From NCBI GenBank assembly GCA_033283265.1, contig JAWMQN010000001.1, positions 1,488,001 through 1,552,000 on the forward strand: DNA of 64,000 nucleotides, written 5' to 3'. The notes below the pieces were generated by a model. The model was not told the DNA's origin, made no database searches, and saw only the letters and a program-made list of their open reading frames with translations. Source of the stretch: Mangrovimicrobium sp033283265 (GTDB lineage: Bacteria > Pseudomonadota > Gammaproteobacteria > Pseudomonadales > Halieaceae). Of this stretch, positions 29,836 through 38,977 are shown one piece after another. Position numbers and translations under genes: made by a program. Position 1 is the first letter of the stretch. The number at the start of each line of letters is the position of its first letter.

Positions 29836-29956
29836 GGGCCTCCGGTTCCACGGTGCCCCGCGGGGGCGTCCGAGGACAGGACGTCCGAGGTCGAGCCTGC
29901 ACATGGATGTGCGCTTTTTGGCGATCCCCCGCGGGGCACCGTGGAATCGGAGGCCC
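29836..29956 (-). repeat. Double-hairpin repeat with private arms, copy A
   Basis: Arms of 31 bp (29836-29866 and 29926-29956) pair with a single G-T wobble. Read on the minus strand, the core is CCAAAAAGC, hairpin 1 GCACA-TCCA-TGTGC, linker AGGCTCGACCTC, hairpin 2 GGAC-GTCCT-GTCC. It faces copy B across 116 bases. Hairpin 2 is the weakest of the four. Confidence 0.85.
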
Positions 29957-30138
29957 GGATTCAGATGCTCCCACGTTCCCTTGGCACACCCTGGCAGTAC
30001 GACAAAACAAGGAGTGAACTTTCACCCAGCCAGCCAGTCACACATCGCGTCCGGCCACAGCACCTGTACCCGCGCGCAGGCTGCGTTACAATGCCGGCCA
30101 CCCTCGCGGGACAATCGAACGGAACATCAGGAGAACGC

Positions 30139-31095
<957 letters not shown>

Positions 31096-31100
31096 GGCCC

Positions 31101-32039
31101 GTGCAGGAGCTGATCGACAGTCCGGCGCGCGGCGCCTATGTCGAACTGGAGGACTTGATCGCCCTGCGCTTCGTCGCCCGGCAGCTCAAGCTCACCCGGC
31201 GCAAGCGCGCCCTGGCCCGCCTCGCCGGCGCCAACCAGTCCAACTTCCGCGGTCGCGGCATCGACTTCGACGAGGTGCGCGCCTACCAGCCGGGGGACGA
31301 TATCCGCAGCATCGACTGGCGGGTCACCGCGCGCAGCGGCGAGGCCCACACCAAGCTGTTCCGCGAGGAGCGCGAGCGGCCGGTGCTGGTGGTCGTCGAC
31401 CAGCGCCCGGACATGTTTTTCGGCTCCCGCCACTGTTTCAAGTCGGTGCTCGCCGCCCAGCTCGCCGCCCTCTTTGCCTGGGCGGCGCTGGAGGGCGGCG
31501 ACCGGGTCGGCGGGCTGGTCTTCGACGGCGAGCGCCAGCGCGACCTGCGGCCGAAGCGCTCCCGGCGCAGCGTGCTGGCCCTGCTCTCCGAGATCAGCAC
31601 CTACAATCACGCCCTGCCGCAGGCGGGCCGCAGCGACGAGCTCGGCTTCGCCGCCATGCTCGGCGCCCTGCGCCGGGTGGCGCGGCCGGGCAGCAGCGTC
31701 TACCTGCTCAGCGACTTCCGCGGCGCCAGCAGCGAGGAGGCCGGCAAGCACCTGTTCCAGCTCGCCCAGCACGTGCAGATCACCGCGGTGTGCTGCCGCG
31801 ACACACTGGAGGAAGAGCTGCCCCAGGCCGGCAGCTACGCGGTGACTGACGGCACGCAGCGCAGCCAGCTGCACACCGCCGACCGCCGCCTGCGCCAGCG
31901 CTATGCCGTGGAACAGTCGGAGGCCCGGAGCAGGTTGCACGCCCAGATGGCCCGCCTCGGCATTCCGCTGATCGAGGCCCACACCCACGAGGCGCCCTTC
32001 CGCGTCCTGCACACCTATTTCGGCGAGGCGCGCCGGTGA
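31101..32039 (+). CDS. DUF58 domain protein of the MoxR-Bat cluster
   Basis: A 312-residue DUF58 protein with the family signatures NFRGRGIDFDEVRAYQPGDDIRSIDWRVTARSG and KLFREERERPVLVVVDQ, leading into a degenerate VWA-like fold. It starts at a GTG five bases after the MoxR stop and its stop overlaps the next start (GTGA). DUF58 proteins are almost always encoded beside MoxR ATPases and are thought to be their clients or adaptors; the biochemical role is unknown. Confidence 0.9.
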   Translation: MQELIDSPARGAYVELEDLIALRFVARQLKLTRRKRALARLAGANQSNFRGRGIDFDEVRAYQPGDDIRSIDWRVTARSGEAHTKLFREERERPVLVVVDQRPDMFFGSRHCFKSVLAAQLAALFAWAALEGGDRVGGLVFDGERQRDLRPKRSRRSVLALLSEISTYNHALPQAGRSDELGFAAMLGALRRVARPGSSVYLLSDFRGASSEEAGKHLFQLAQHVQITAVCCRDTLEEELPQAGSYAVTDGTQRSQLHTADRRLRQRYAVEQSEARSRLHAQMARLGIPLIEAHTHEAPFRVLHTYFGEARR

Positions 32040-32530
32040 ACGGCCCGGCCCCGCAAACCGGCGGCGTCGACCCCCTGGCCGCGCTGCGCCCGCTGCGCGA
32101 GCCGGAGCTGGTCGGCTGGTGGCCGCCGGCCCCGGGCTGGTGGATTCTCGCCGCGCTGGTCCTGCTCGCTCTCGGCGGCCTGCTCTGGTGGTGGCTGCAG
32201 CGCCGCCGGCGCGAGGCCTACCGCCAGCGCGCCGTCGTCGCCCTGCTGCGCATCCGCGAGGACTACGAGCGCAGCGGCGACGGCCTCGCCTGCCTGGCTG
32301 GCACCAACGCCCTGTTGAAAAGCGTCGCCCTGCAGGCCTTCCCGCGGCGCGACGTGGCCGCCATGAGCGGCGAGTGCTGGCGGGCCTTCCTCAACGAATC
32401 CTGCGCCGCGGAGCTGTTCGACCAGGCCCTGCTGGAAGCCCAGTACCGGCCGCAGCCACCCGGCGCCGAGGTGAACCGGCAGTTGTCCGCGGCGCAGCAG
32501 TGGCTGCTGCAGCACCGGAGGCCGGCGTGA
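32036..32530 (+). CDS. DUF4381 membrane protein of the Bat cluster
   Basis: A 164-residue protein with a single membrane segment near residues 33-55 (WWILAALVLLALGGLLWWWL) flanked by a short N-terminal part and a basic cytoplasmic start RRRREAYRQRAVVALL. The helical C-terminal domain contains FPRRDVAAMSGECWRAFLNES. This pattern and its position between DUF58 and the VWA gene identify DUF4381. Start and stop overlap the neighbouring genes by four bases each, implying coupled translation. The function is unknown but it probably belongs to an inner-membrane complex with the VWA proteins. Confidence 0.85.
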   Translation: MNGPAPQTGGVDPLAALRPLREPELVGWWPPAPGWWILAALVLLALGGLLWWWLQRRRREAYRQRAVVALLRIREDYERSGDGLACLAGTNALLKSVALQAFPRRDVAAMSGECWRAFLNESCAAELFDQALLEAQYRPQPPGAEVNRQLSAAQQWLLQHRRPA

Positions 32531-33564
32531 TCGAGTGGCTGTGGCCCTGGGCGCTGCTGCTCGCCCCGCTGCCTTTCGCGCTGCGCCTGCTGCTGCCGCC
32601 GGCCAGCGGCGAGGAGCCGGCGATCCAGGCCCCCTTCTACCAGCACTGGGCGACGCTCGCCGAGACCCAGGGCGCGGCCACCGGCAGCGGTGGCTGGCGC
32701 AGCCTGCTGACCCTCTGGGCCATCTGGCTCCTGCTGCTGCTGGCGGCGGCGCGGCCGATGTGGATCGGCGAACCCATCGAGATGCCCGAGAGCGGCCGCG
32801 ACCTGATGCTGGCGGTGGATATCTCCGGCTCCATGCAGATCGAGGACATGCAGTCGAGCCAGCGCATGGTCAGCCGCATGCAGGCGGTGAAACAGCTCGG
32901 CCAGCAGTTCATCGACGAGCGCAGCGGCGACCGCCTCGGCCTGATCCTGTTCGGCAGCAACGCCTACGTGCAGTCGCCGCTGAGCTTTGACACCGCCACC
33001 GTCGGCCGCTTCCTGGAGGAGGCGCAGATCGGCTTCGCCGGGCAGGATACCGCCATCGGCGATGCCATCGGCCTCGCCGTCAAGCGCCTGCGCGAGCGCC
33101 CGGCGGAGCAGCGGGTGCTGATCCTGCTCTCCGACGGCCGCGACAACGCCAGCGCCGTGCAGCCCCTGGATGCCGCCCGTCTCGCCGCGGAACTCGGCAT
33201 CCGCATCTACACCATCGGCATCGGCGCCGACCAGATGCTGCTGCCGGGCATGTTCGGCACCAGCTTCGGCGCGCGCCAGGTGAACCCCTCGCGGGAACTC
33301 GACGAGGGCACCCTGACCCGGATCGCCGAGCTGACGGGAGGCCGCTATTTCCGCGCCCGCAACCCGCAGGAGCTGGCGGAAATCTACAGCCTGCTGGACC
33401 AGCTGGAGCCGATCGAACTGGACGTCGCCACCTACCGCCCGCGCCAGGCCCTGGGCTACCTGCCGCTGGGCCTGGCCCTGCTGCTGAGCTTTGCCCTGGC
33501 CCTGGCGCGCCTGCTGCGCCAGGGCGCCCTGCCTTTGCCCTGGCGCCGGGAGCGTGTCGCGTGA
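32527..33564 (+). CDS. batA: VWA-domain membrane protein (BatA-like)
   Basis: A 345-residue protein from the GTG at 32527, which overlaps the DUF4381 stop. Membrane segments lie at about residues 6-24, 60-76 and 305-330, with a von Willebrand factor A domain between. The metal-ion-dependent adhesion site DISGS is Asp98, Ser100, Ser102, followed by the conserved Thr (GQDTAIGDAIG) and LLSDGRDN. BatA-type proteins occur with MoxR and BatB/BatD and have been linked to envelope stress and oxygen tolerance. The longer frame from 32119 merely overlaps DUF4381. Confidence 0.9.
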   Translation: MIEWLWPWALLLAPLPFALRLLLPPASGEEPAIQAPFYQHWATLAETQGAATGSGGWRSLLTLWAIWLLLLLAAARPMWIGEPIEMPESGRDLMLAVDISGSMQIEDMQSSQRMVSRMQAVKQLGQQFIDERSGDRLGLILFGSNAYVQSPLSFDTATVGRFLEEAQIGFAGQDTAIGDAIGLAVKRLRERPAEQRVLILLSDGRDNASAVQPLDAARLAAELGIRIYTIGIGADQMLLPGMFGTSFGARQVNPSRELDEGTLTRIAELTGGRYFRARNPQELAEIYSLLDQLEPIELDVATYRPRQALGYLPLGLALLLSFALALARLLRQGALPLPWRRERVA

Positions 33565-35468
33565 ACCTGCACCTGATCCGCCCTGAATGGCTCTGGGGCA
33601 TTCTCCCCGCCGCGCTGTTTGCCCTGGCCCTGTGGCGCGGCAATCGCCAGCAGGGCCAGTGGCGCAGCGTGATCGACCCGGAACTGCTCGCGCACCTGCT
33701 GCAGGGCAGCGATGACGGCAAACACCGGCGCAACCTGACCCCGCTGCTCCTGCTGCTGTGGGTGATCGCCTGCGTGGCGGCGGCCGGGCCCAGCCTGCGC
33801 CAGATCCCCCAGCCAGTGCACACCACCGAGGATGCGCTGGTGATCGCGCTGGACCTCAGCTACTCGATGAAGGCCGCCGACCTCAGCCCCTCGCGGATCG
33901 ACCGGGCACGGCAGAAGCTGCGCGACCTGCTGGCCCAGCGCAAGGAGGGGCAGACCGCGCTCATCGCCTACGCCGGCGATGCCCACGTGGTCACCCCGCT
34001 CACCGACGACAACCCGACCATCACCAACCTGCTGCCCGCCCTCGACCCCGGCATCATGCCGCTGCCCGGCTCGCAGCCGGCCCAGGCAGTACAACAGGCG
34101 CTGCAGCTGCTGCACTCCGCGGGCCTGCAGCAGGGGCGCATCCTGCTGCTCACCGACGGCATCGACCCCAGCGACCGCAAGGCGATCAGGGAGGCCCTGG
34201 AAGACAGCCCGGTCTCCCTGTCGATTCTCGGCATCGGCACCCGCACCGGCGCACCGCTGCCGCTGCCCGCCGGTGGCTTCCTTAAAGACGAAAACGGCGC
34301 CATCGTCACCCCGGTGCTGGACGAGGAGGAACTGCGCCGCACCGCCGCGGATACCGGCGGCCGCTACCGGCGCATGCAACTGGACGACAGCGACATCGCC
34401 GCGCTGCTCGCTCCCGACGCTATCGCCCAACCCGGTGAAATCCACGCCCTCGGCCGCAGCACCGACACCTGGGAGGACCAGGGCTACGTACTGGTATTGC
34501 TGCTCCTGCCCGCGGTCCTGCTGCTGTTCCGCCGCGGCTGGCTGGTCTGCCTGCTGCCGCTGGCCTTCCTCGCCACACCCGACAGCGCCCGCGCCGCCGG
34601 CTGGGATGATCTCTGGCTGACCCCCGACCAGCAGGGGCAGAAGGCCCTGCAGGCGGAGGACTACGAGGCCGCGGAGCAACTGTTCGAGAATCGCGACTGG
34701 GCGGGCACCGCCGCCTACCGCGGGGGCGACTATGAGAAAGCCGCCGATGCCTTCGCCGGCAGCGACAACGCCGACGCCCTCTACAACCGCGCCAACGCCC
34801 TCGCCCGCCAGGGCAAGTTGCAGGAGGCACTCGACGCCTACGACGAATCGCTGCAGCGCAAGCCGGACATGGCCGACGCCGAGGCCAACCGGGAACTGGT
34901 CGAGGAACTGCTGGAACAGCAGAAGCAGCAACAGCAGGAACAGTCCGAGGGCGATCCCGGCGAGGACGAGCAGCAACAGCAGTCCGCTGACGACTCCGGC
35001 CAGCAGCAGGGCGAACAGCAGGAACAGGACCAGTCCGGGCAACAGCAGGGCCAGCAGCAGGACAGCGGCGGACAACCGGGCGAGCAGTCACCGGATTCGC
35101 AGCAGCAACAGGACGGCCAGGGCCAGTCCGGCGAGCAGGATCAGTCCCAGACCGGCGAGCAGCCCCAGTCCGGGCAACAGCCGGGCGAGGAACAACAGGC
35201 CGGGGATGAGCCGGGCGACGCGCAGCGCGAGCAGAACGCCGGCCGCGCCGACGGCGGCGAGCAAAACCCGAAACAGGACGAGGCCAGCGGCATGGCCTCC
35301 GGCGACGGCGAGGCGGCCGACCAGGAGCAGGAGCGCGACCAGGCGCTGGAACAGTGGCTGCGCCGGGTGCCGGACGATCCGGCCGGGCTGCTGCGGGAGA
35401 AATTCCGCTACCAGAGCCGGCAACGACAATTACAGGGCGAACAGGGTGATGACGAGAAATACTGGTAA
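33561..35468 (+). CDS. batB: VWA-TPR protein (BatB/BatC-like fusion) with Q-rich tail
   Basis: A 635-residue protein beginning with a GTG overlapping the previous stop. The order is: membrane segments near 12-27 and 60-76, a VWA domain with MIDAS DLSYS (Asp98, Ser100, Ser102), two further membrane segments around 308-340, then TPR-like repeats from about 350 (AEQLFENRDWAGTAAYRGGDY; ALYNRANALARQGKLQEALDAYDESL). A Gln/Gly/Glu/Ser-rich low-complexity stretch occupies about 451-590, before a short basic end. The VWA plus TPR combination corresponds to a BatB-BatC fusion. The Q-rich tail should be soluble and flexible. Confidence 0.88.
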   Translation: MNLHLIRPEWLWGILPAALFALALWRGNRQQGQWRSVIDPELLAHLLQGSDDGKHRRNLTPLLLLLWVIACVAAAGPSLRQIPQPVHTTEDALVIALDLSYSMKAADLSPSRIDRARQKLRDLLAQRKEGQTALIAYAGDAHVVTPLTDDNPTITNLLPALDPGIMPLPGSQPAQAVQQALQLLHSAGLQQGRILLLTDGIDPSDRKAIREALEDSPVSLSILGIGTRTGAPLPLPAGGFLKDENGAIVTPVLDEEELRRTAADTGGRYRRMQLDDSDIAALLAPDAIAQPGEIHALGRSTDTWEDQGYVLVLLLLPAVLLLFRRGWLVCLLPLAFLATPDSARAAGWDDLWLTPDQQGQKALQAEDYEAAEQLFENRDWAGTAAYRGGDYEKAADAFAGSDNADALYNRANALARQGKLQEALDAYDESLQRKPDMADAEANRELVEELLEQQKQQQQEQSEGDPGEDEQQQQSADDSGQQQGEQQEQDQSGQQQGQQQDSGGQPGEQSPDSQQQQDGQGQSGEQDQSQTGEQPQSGQQPGEEQQAGDEPGDAQREQNAGRADGGEQNPKQDEASGMASGDGEAADQEQERDQALEQWLRRVPDDPAGLLREKFRYQSRQRQLQGEQGDDEKYW

Positions 35469-37146
35469 CCGGCAACGATTGGCGATGCTGTTGCTGCTGC
35501 CCTTGCTGCTACTGGCGGGCTTGGCCAGGGCAGAGGTCAGCGCCACCGTCGATCGCAGCAGCGTCGCCCTCGGCGACACCCTGCAACTGGTCCTCTCCGC
35601 CACCGCCGACGATGAAAACCTGCAGGGCGTGGACACCAGCCACCTGTCCGCCGATTTCGAGGTGCTATCGCGCAACATGCGCAGCAGCATGAGCGTGATC
35701 AACGGCGTGCAGTCGCACAAGCGCGAGCTGAGCCTGGAGGTCGCCCCGCGCCGCAGTGGCACCCTGACCATCCCCCCGTTCAAGATCGGCGCCAGTCGCA
35801 CGCGGCCGATCGAGATCGAGGTCAGCGACAGCCCGCAGGTCGACCCCGGCAACGAGGTGGTACTGTTCGACGCGGAAGTGGACAGCGCGGAAGTCTACGT
35901 CCAGGGCCAGTTGCTGCTGACCCTGCGCATCCAGCAGTCGGTCAACCTGGAACAGGCCGGCATCAGCGAACTGAAACTCGACGACGCCTTCGTCGTGCCG
36001 CTGGAGCAGAAGTCCTACCAGCGGCGCATGCACGGGCGCCTGTGGCTGGTGCAGGAAGTGCGCTACGCAATCTTCCCCGAACACAGCGGCACCCTGGAGA
36101 TTCCCCCGCAGCAGTTCTCGGCGCGCGAGAGCACCGCCCGCCGCAGCCTCTTCGACCCCGCCAGCCGCGGCCGGGTGGTGCGCCGCAGCACCCCGGCGCT
36201 GCAGGTCGAGGTGCTGCCCAAGCCCCTCGACTACCCCGCGGGCGACTGGCTGCCGGCGCGCAGCCTACAGCTCGAGGAGGAGTGGTCGCAGGATACGCAG
36301 AACCTGCGGGTCGGCGAGTCGGTCACCCGCAACATCCGGATTCGCGGCGAGGGCCTGCAGGGGGCGCAACTGCCGCCCACCCTCTTCCCGCAGCAGCCCG
36401 GGCTCAAGTTCTACCCCGACCAGCCGCAGATCGACGACAACGAGATCGCCAGCGGCCTGCAGGGCGTGCGCCGCGACAGCGTCGCCATCGTGCCCCTGGA
36501 AGCGGGCACGGTGAGCCTGCCGGCGATCGAGATTCCCTGGTGGGATACCAGCACCAATACCCTGCGCAAGGCGGTGATCCCCGCCCGCACCCTGACCATC
36601 GCCCCCGCGGCGGCCAGCGCCCCGCCCCCCCTGGCCGGGGACACGCCCGGCCAGGCGACGGATGCCGGCTACGCCAGTACCTCCGGCCCGGTCCTGCTCT
36701 GGCAGGTGCTGGCCCTGGCCTGCGCCCTGGGCTGGCTGGCGACACTGTTGCTGTGGTGGCACAGCCGCCGCTCCGCCGCGCAGGCAAGCTCCACCAGCGC
36801 GACCCGCGGCGAACCCGAGAGCGCCCGCGCCGCCTATCGCAACCTGCAGGCGGCCTGCAGCTCCGGCGCCGCCGTCGCCGCCCGCGCGGCGCTGATCCGC
36901 TGGGCGGACGCGCTGGCGGACGACGGACGGGTTGCCACGCTCAGCGAGGTGAAGGCGCTGTTTGCCGATGCTGAGCTGGATGCGGCGCTGGAGGATTTGG
37001 AAGCAGGGTTGTACGGCGGCGAAGGGCGTACTCACTGGGATGGGACACGTCTCCGGGGAATTGTCGAGCGCCTGCGCAAACGGTGGGTGCCGGAAGAAAA
37101 CGGCGGCGACGCGCGGAAAGAATTCGCGCTATATCCGGGTAAATAA
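35449..37146 (+). CDS. batD: BatD-like exported protein
   Basis: A 565-residue protein starting at the ATG at 35449, which overlaps the end of batB by 20 bases. A signal peptide covers about residues 1-29 (core AMLLLLPLLLLAGLARA). Beta-rich repeats with SATVDRSSVALGDTLQLVLSA and GTLTIPPFKIG are the BatD signature, and a membrane segment lies near 415-437 with a cytoplasmic C-terminal helical domain. It is the last gene of the MoxR-Bat operon and probably forms its periplasmic part. The much longer frame opening at 34732 is an out-of-frame shadow of batB. Confidence 0.9.
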   Translation: MTRNTGNRQRLAMLLLLPLLLLAGLARAEVSATVDRSSVALGDTLQLVLSATADDENLQGVDTSHLSADFEVLSRNMRSSMSVINGVQSHKRELSLEVAPRRSGTLTIPPFKIGASRTRPIEIEVSDSPQVDPGNEVVLFDAEVDSAEVYVQGQLLLTLRIQQSVNLEQAGISELKLDDAFVVPLEQKSYQRRMHGRLWLVQEVRYAIFPEHSGTLEIPPQQFSARESTARRSLFDPASRGRVVRRSTPALQVEVLPKPLDYPAGDWLPARSLQLEEEWSQDTQNLRVGESVTRNIRIRGEGLQGAQLPPTLFPQQPGLKFYPDQPQIDDNEIASGLQGVRRDSVAIVPLEAGTVSLPAIEIPWWDTSTNTLRKAVIPARTLTIAPAAASAPPPLAGDTPGQATDAGYASTSGPVLLWQVLALACALGWLATLLLWWHSRRSAAQASSTSATRGEPESARAAYRNLQAACSSGAAVAARAALIRWADALADDGRVATLSEVKALFADAELDAALEDLEAGLYGGEGRTHWDGTRLRGIVERLRKRWVPEENGGDARKEFALYPGK

Positions 37147-37462
37147 GCAAAGACCTGTGCAGGTAGCGCGGTTCCTTCCAAACTTCGCTCACTTATTCTG
37201 GCTCCCAGTGGGTGCGAGACAGCCCAGCACTTGAACGGAGTGCGAATCTTACTTATTTTGGATTTCGGTTTTATCACAGGCGGAAGTGCCTGAATGTAGC
37301 TTAATGCCCATGGACTACTAGTAGTCCTAGGCAGGACTTGGCGGTCCGTGCTGCTCGATGCAAGTATTAAGCTTGTGTAGTGATATCTAATTGGGGGATG
37401 ACCGTAAGGTTGGCCCTGTTCACGAGGAGGAGAGCCCTTAGCTTTCTCGTGACGCCAATTTC
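37147..37462. other. Low-GC intergenic region at the start of the accessory patch
   Basis: These 316 bases follow batD and are clearly AT-richer than the surrounding operons. They hold the near-repeated words ACTTATTCTGG and ACTTATTTTGG and the 16-base perfect palindrome at 37312-37327. No gene is seen. Confidence 0.5.
37312..37327. repeat. 16-base perfect palindrome
   Basis: GGACTACTAGTAGTCC is self-complementary over all 16 bases. It stands about 135 bases before the HNH gene and could be a protein-binding site or a relic of a mobile element end. Confidence 0.55.
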
Positions 37463-37840
37463 ATGGTTATCACTATGCAAAAGCGTCAGAAGTCCAAAAG
37501 TCGGCGATCCCTGAAAAAACCCCGTCAACAAGCCTTCGAGCAACAGCGCGGTCAGTGCTTTTATTGCGAGCAACCAACGTGGCTTCATTCACCATATGAG
37601 TTGATCTCTAGATATGGCATCACCCCGGGGGAAGCACATATTTTGAAATGCACTGGCGAGCACCTCCACGCATTCTCGGCAGGTGGCGACACCAGTCAAA
37701 GCAACATTGTCGCTGCCTGTCGATTTTGCAACAGCCACAGGCACCGCAAAAAAAACCCTTTGCAACCTGCTGAATTCAAGAAGTACGTTATGAGAAGGGT
37801 ATCGAAAGGACGTTGGCATGGCATGCGCCTCACTTGCTGA
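37463..37840 (+). CDS. HNH-family nuclease-like protein
   Basis: A 125-residue basic protein with an HNH-type core: a zinc pair Cys32/Cys35 (QCFYCEQPTW), GEHLHAFSAGGDTSQSNIVAA, and a second zinc pair Cys86/Cys89 followed by NSHRHRKK. This is the standard layout of small free-standing HNH endonucleases. Codon use and GC are lower than in the flanking operons, suggesting acquisition. Met5 (37475) is an alternative start. It is followed 108 bases later by the PD-(D/E)xK-like unknown. No restriction methylase or phage gene is adjacent. Confidence 0.78.
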   Translation: MVITMQKRQKSKSRRSLKKPRQQAFEQQRGQCFYCEQPTWLHSPYELISRYGITPGEAHILKCTGEHLHAFSAGGDTSQSNIVAACRFCNSHRHRKKNPLQPAEFKKYVMRRVSKGRWHGMRLTC

Positions 37841-37948
37841 CAATTCAGACCTGGCCGTTTTGCCGAACACAGTCATATGCTCAATAAGGCGACAGATGGC
37901 ATCCATACAGTGTTGGGATAGCAGACACTTGCGGCGCATACTGCGGGC

Positions 37949-38629
37949 ATGAACAGATTTTATGCACCTGCCGACTCAGCTGACCAATGGCAAGCCCTGC
38001 TCGCCAAACCACAACTCCACTGGAAGACCGGCTATTCAGCGAAAGCCCTTGCGCACTGCTGGACCGATGCCGGTGGGTTCCCCTCCGAAATCCAGGAAGC
38101 GCTGGCACATTCCGACAGTCCCTCCCTGAGAGAGGCGCAATTTCTACTCGGCTTCCCGGAACACGAAGTACAACTACCTGGTGGCACCCGCCCATCCCAG
38201 AATGACATATTTGTTCTCGCCCGCTGCGCTACCGGCCTGATTTCCATTGCGGTGGAAGGAAAGGTATCAGAGCACTTCGATTTGCCCATCGGCGAGCGCT
38301 TTCTCAACCCGAGCTCTGGCCAGGTGGAACGGCTCGAGTACCTGAAAACCCTGCTCAGGCTTTCTCAGCCACTCGATCACATCCGCTACCAGCTGCTGCA
38401 CCGCACGGCTTCCGCTATCATCGAAGCACAGCGCTTCGGTGCCAGGCATGCGCTCATGCTCGTACACTCTTTCAGCCAGACACACGAGCATTTCGAGGAT
38501 TACCTGGCTTTCGCAGACTTGTTTGGCCAAAAGCCAAACATAAATTCGATAGTGTCAGCCGCCAATTACGACGGGATTACACTTTATCTGGGCTGGGTAG
38601 TCGGAACACAGGAGTATCTCGAACGATGA
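37949..38629 (+). CDS. Unknown protein with a PD-(D/E)xK-like motif
   Basis: A 226-residue protein of unknown function, perhaps DUF6946-like. The stretch QNDIFVLARCATGLISIAVEGKV places Asp86, Glu103 and Lys105 in the D-x(n)-ExK spacing of PD-(D/E)xK nucleases; a fold match is not proven. The C-terminal half contains LMLVHSFSQTHEHFEDYLAFADLFG. The stop overlaps an ATG (ATGA) that opens the broken small gene downstream, so the two were probably a coupled pair. It lies in a lower-GC patch with the HNH gene. Confidence 0.65.
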   Translation: MNRFYAPADSADQWQALLAKPQLHWKTGYSAKALAHCWTDAGGFPSEIQEALAHSDSPSLREAQFLLGFPEHEVQLPGGTRPSQNDIFVLARCATGLISIAVEGKVSEHFDLPIGERFLNPSSGQVERLEYLKTLLRLSQPLDHIRYQLLHRTASAIIEAQRFGARHALMLVHSFSQTHEHFEDYLAFADLFGQKPNINSIVSAANYDGITLYLGWVVGTQEYLER

Positions 38630-38947
38630 GACCAAGTGCTGGAATACTCGACGGCGTAATGGATCTGGTCCCGGAATCACAGGGAAGAGCTCGGCTACAA
38701 CGAAGAGAATCAACCCTTGCTATGGGCTGATCGGATCACCCTGTGTGTTCTCGCCCCGGTGTGCTTCTATGCTGACTACGTAGACTGGGCGCCGCTGGCC
38801 AAGGCTATCAACGAGGGCTTGCAAGAATTCGAGTCTGTTTCAAGCCTCAGCACCTCGTTTGAGTTCACCAGGTTTGGCCGTGATTTCAACCCGGGCGGAA
38901 CACCCGCACAAGTGCTGGACTGGGCTGAGCGTCGCGAAGCTCTCTGA
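38626..38947 (+). pseudogene. Frameshifted small gene coupled to the preceding unknown
   Basis: An ATG overlapping the previous stop opens a 34-codon frame (MRPSAGILDGVMDLVPES...) that ends at 38730. A second frame, shifted relative to it and open from 38660, encodes a coherent sequence including REELGYNEENQPLLWADRITL, VCFYADYVDWAPLAKAI and FGRDFNPGGTPAQVLDWAE to the stop at 38947. Only a TTG at 38717 could start the second frame alone. The simplest reading is one gene of about 100 codons broken by a frameshift between about 38,660 and 38,690. A sequencing error is also possible. Confidence 0.55.
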
Positions 38948-38977
38948 GCACTGTCTGCTGTACGGATACTCTGCCGC

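Larger units (their letters stand above)
29400..30138. other. Divergent intergenic region with two structured repeats
   Basis: These 739 bases separate the minus-strand gdhB from the plus-strand MoxR gene. They contain two facing copies of the double-hairpin repeat (29620-29719 and 29836-29956). ORFs predicted across this region read through the repeat arms and are not convincing genes. The MoxR promoter must lie in the last 180 bases and that of gdhB near 29400-29620. Confidence 0.7.

Noticed and set aside
29400..29939. 180-codon N-terminal extension of gdhB through repeat copies A and B
   Set aside because: Not part of the glutamate dehydrogenase family; the ATG at 29399 gives the usual length and start.
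29941..30138. Upstream extension of the MoxR gene beginning inside repeat copy A
   Set aside because: The 66 added residues have no MoxR similarity and lie in the repeat arm; the GTG at 30139 has a proper ribosome site.
34732..35448. Upstream part of the long frame that ends with batD
   Set aside because: Out-of-frame reading of the Q-rich part of batB, giving a Ser/Arg/Pro/Ala-rich artefact; BatD starts at 35449 with a signal peptide.
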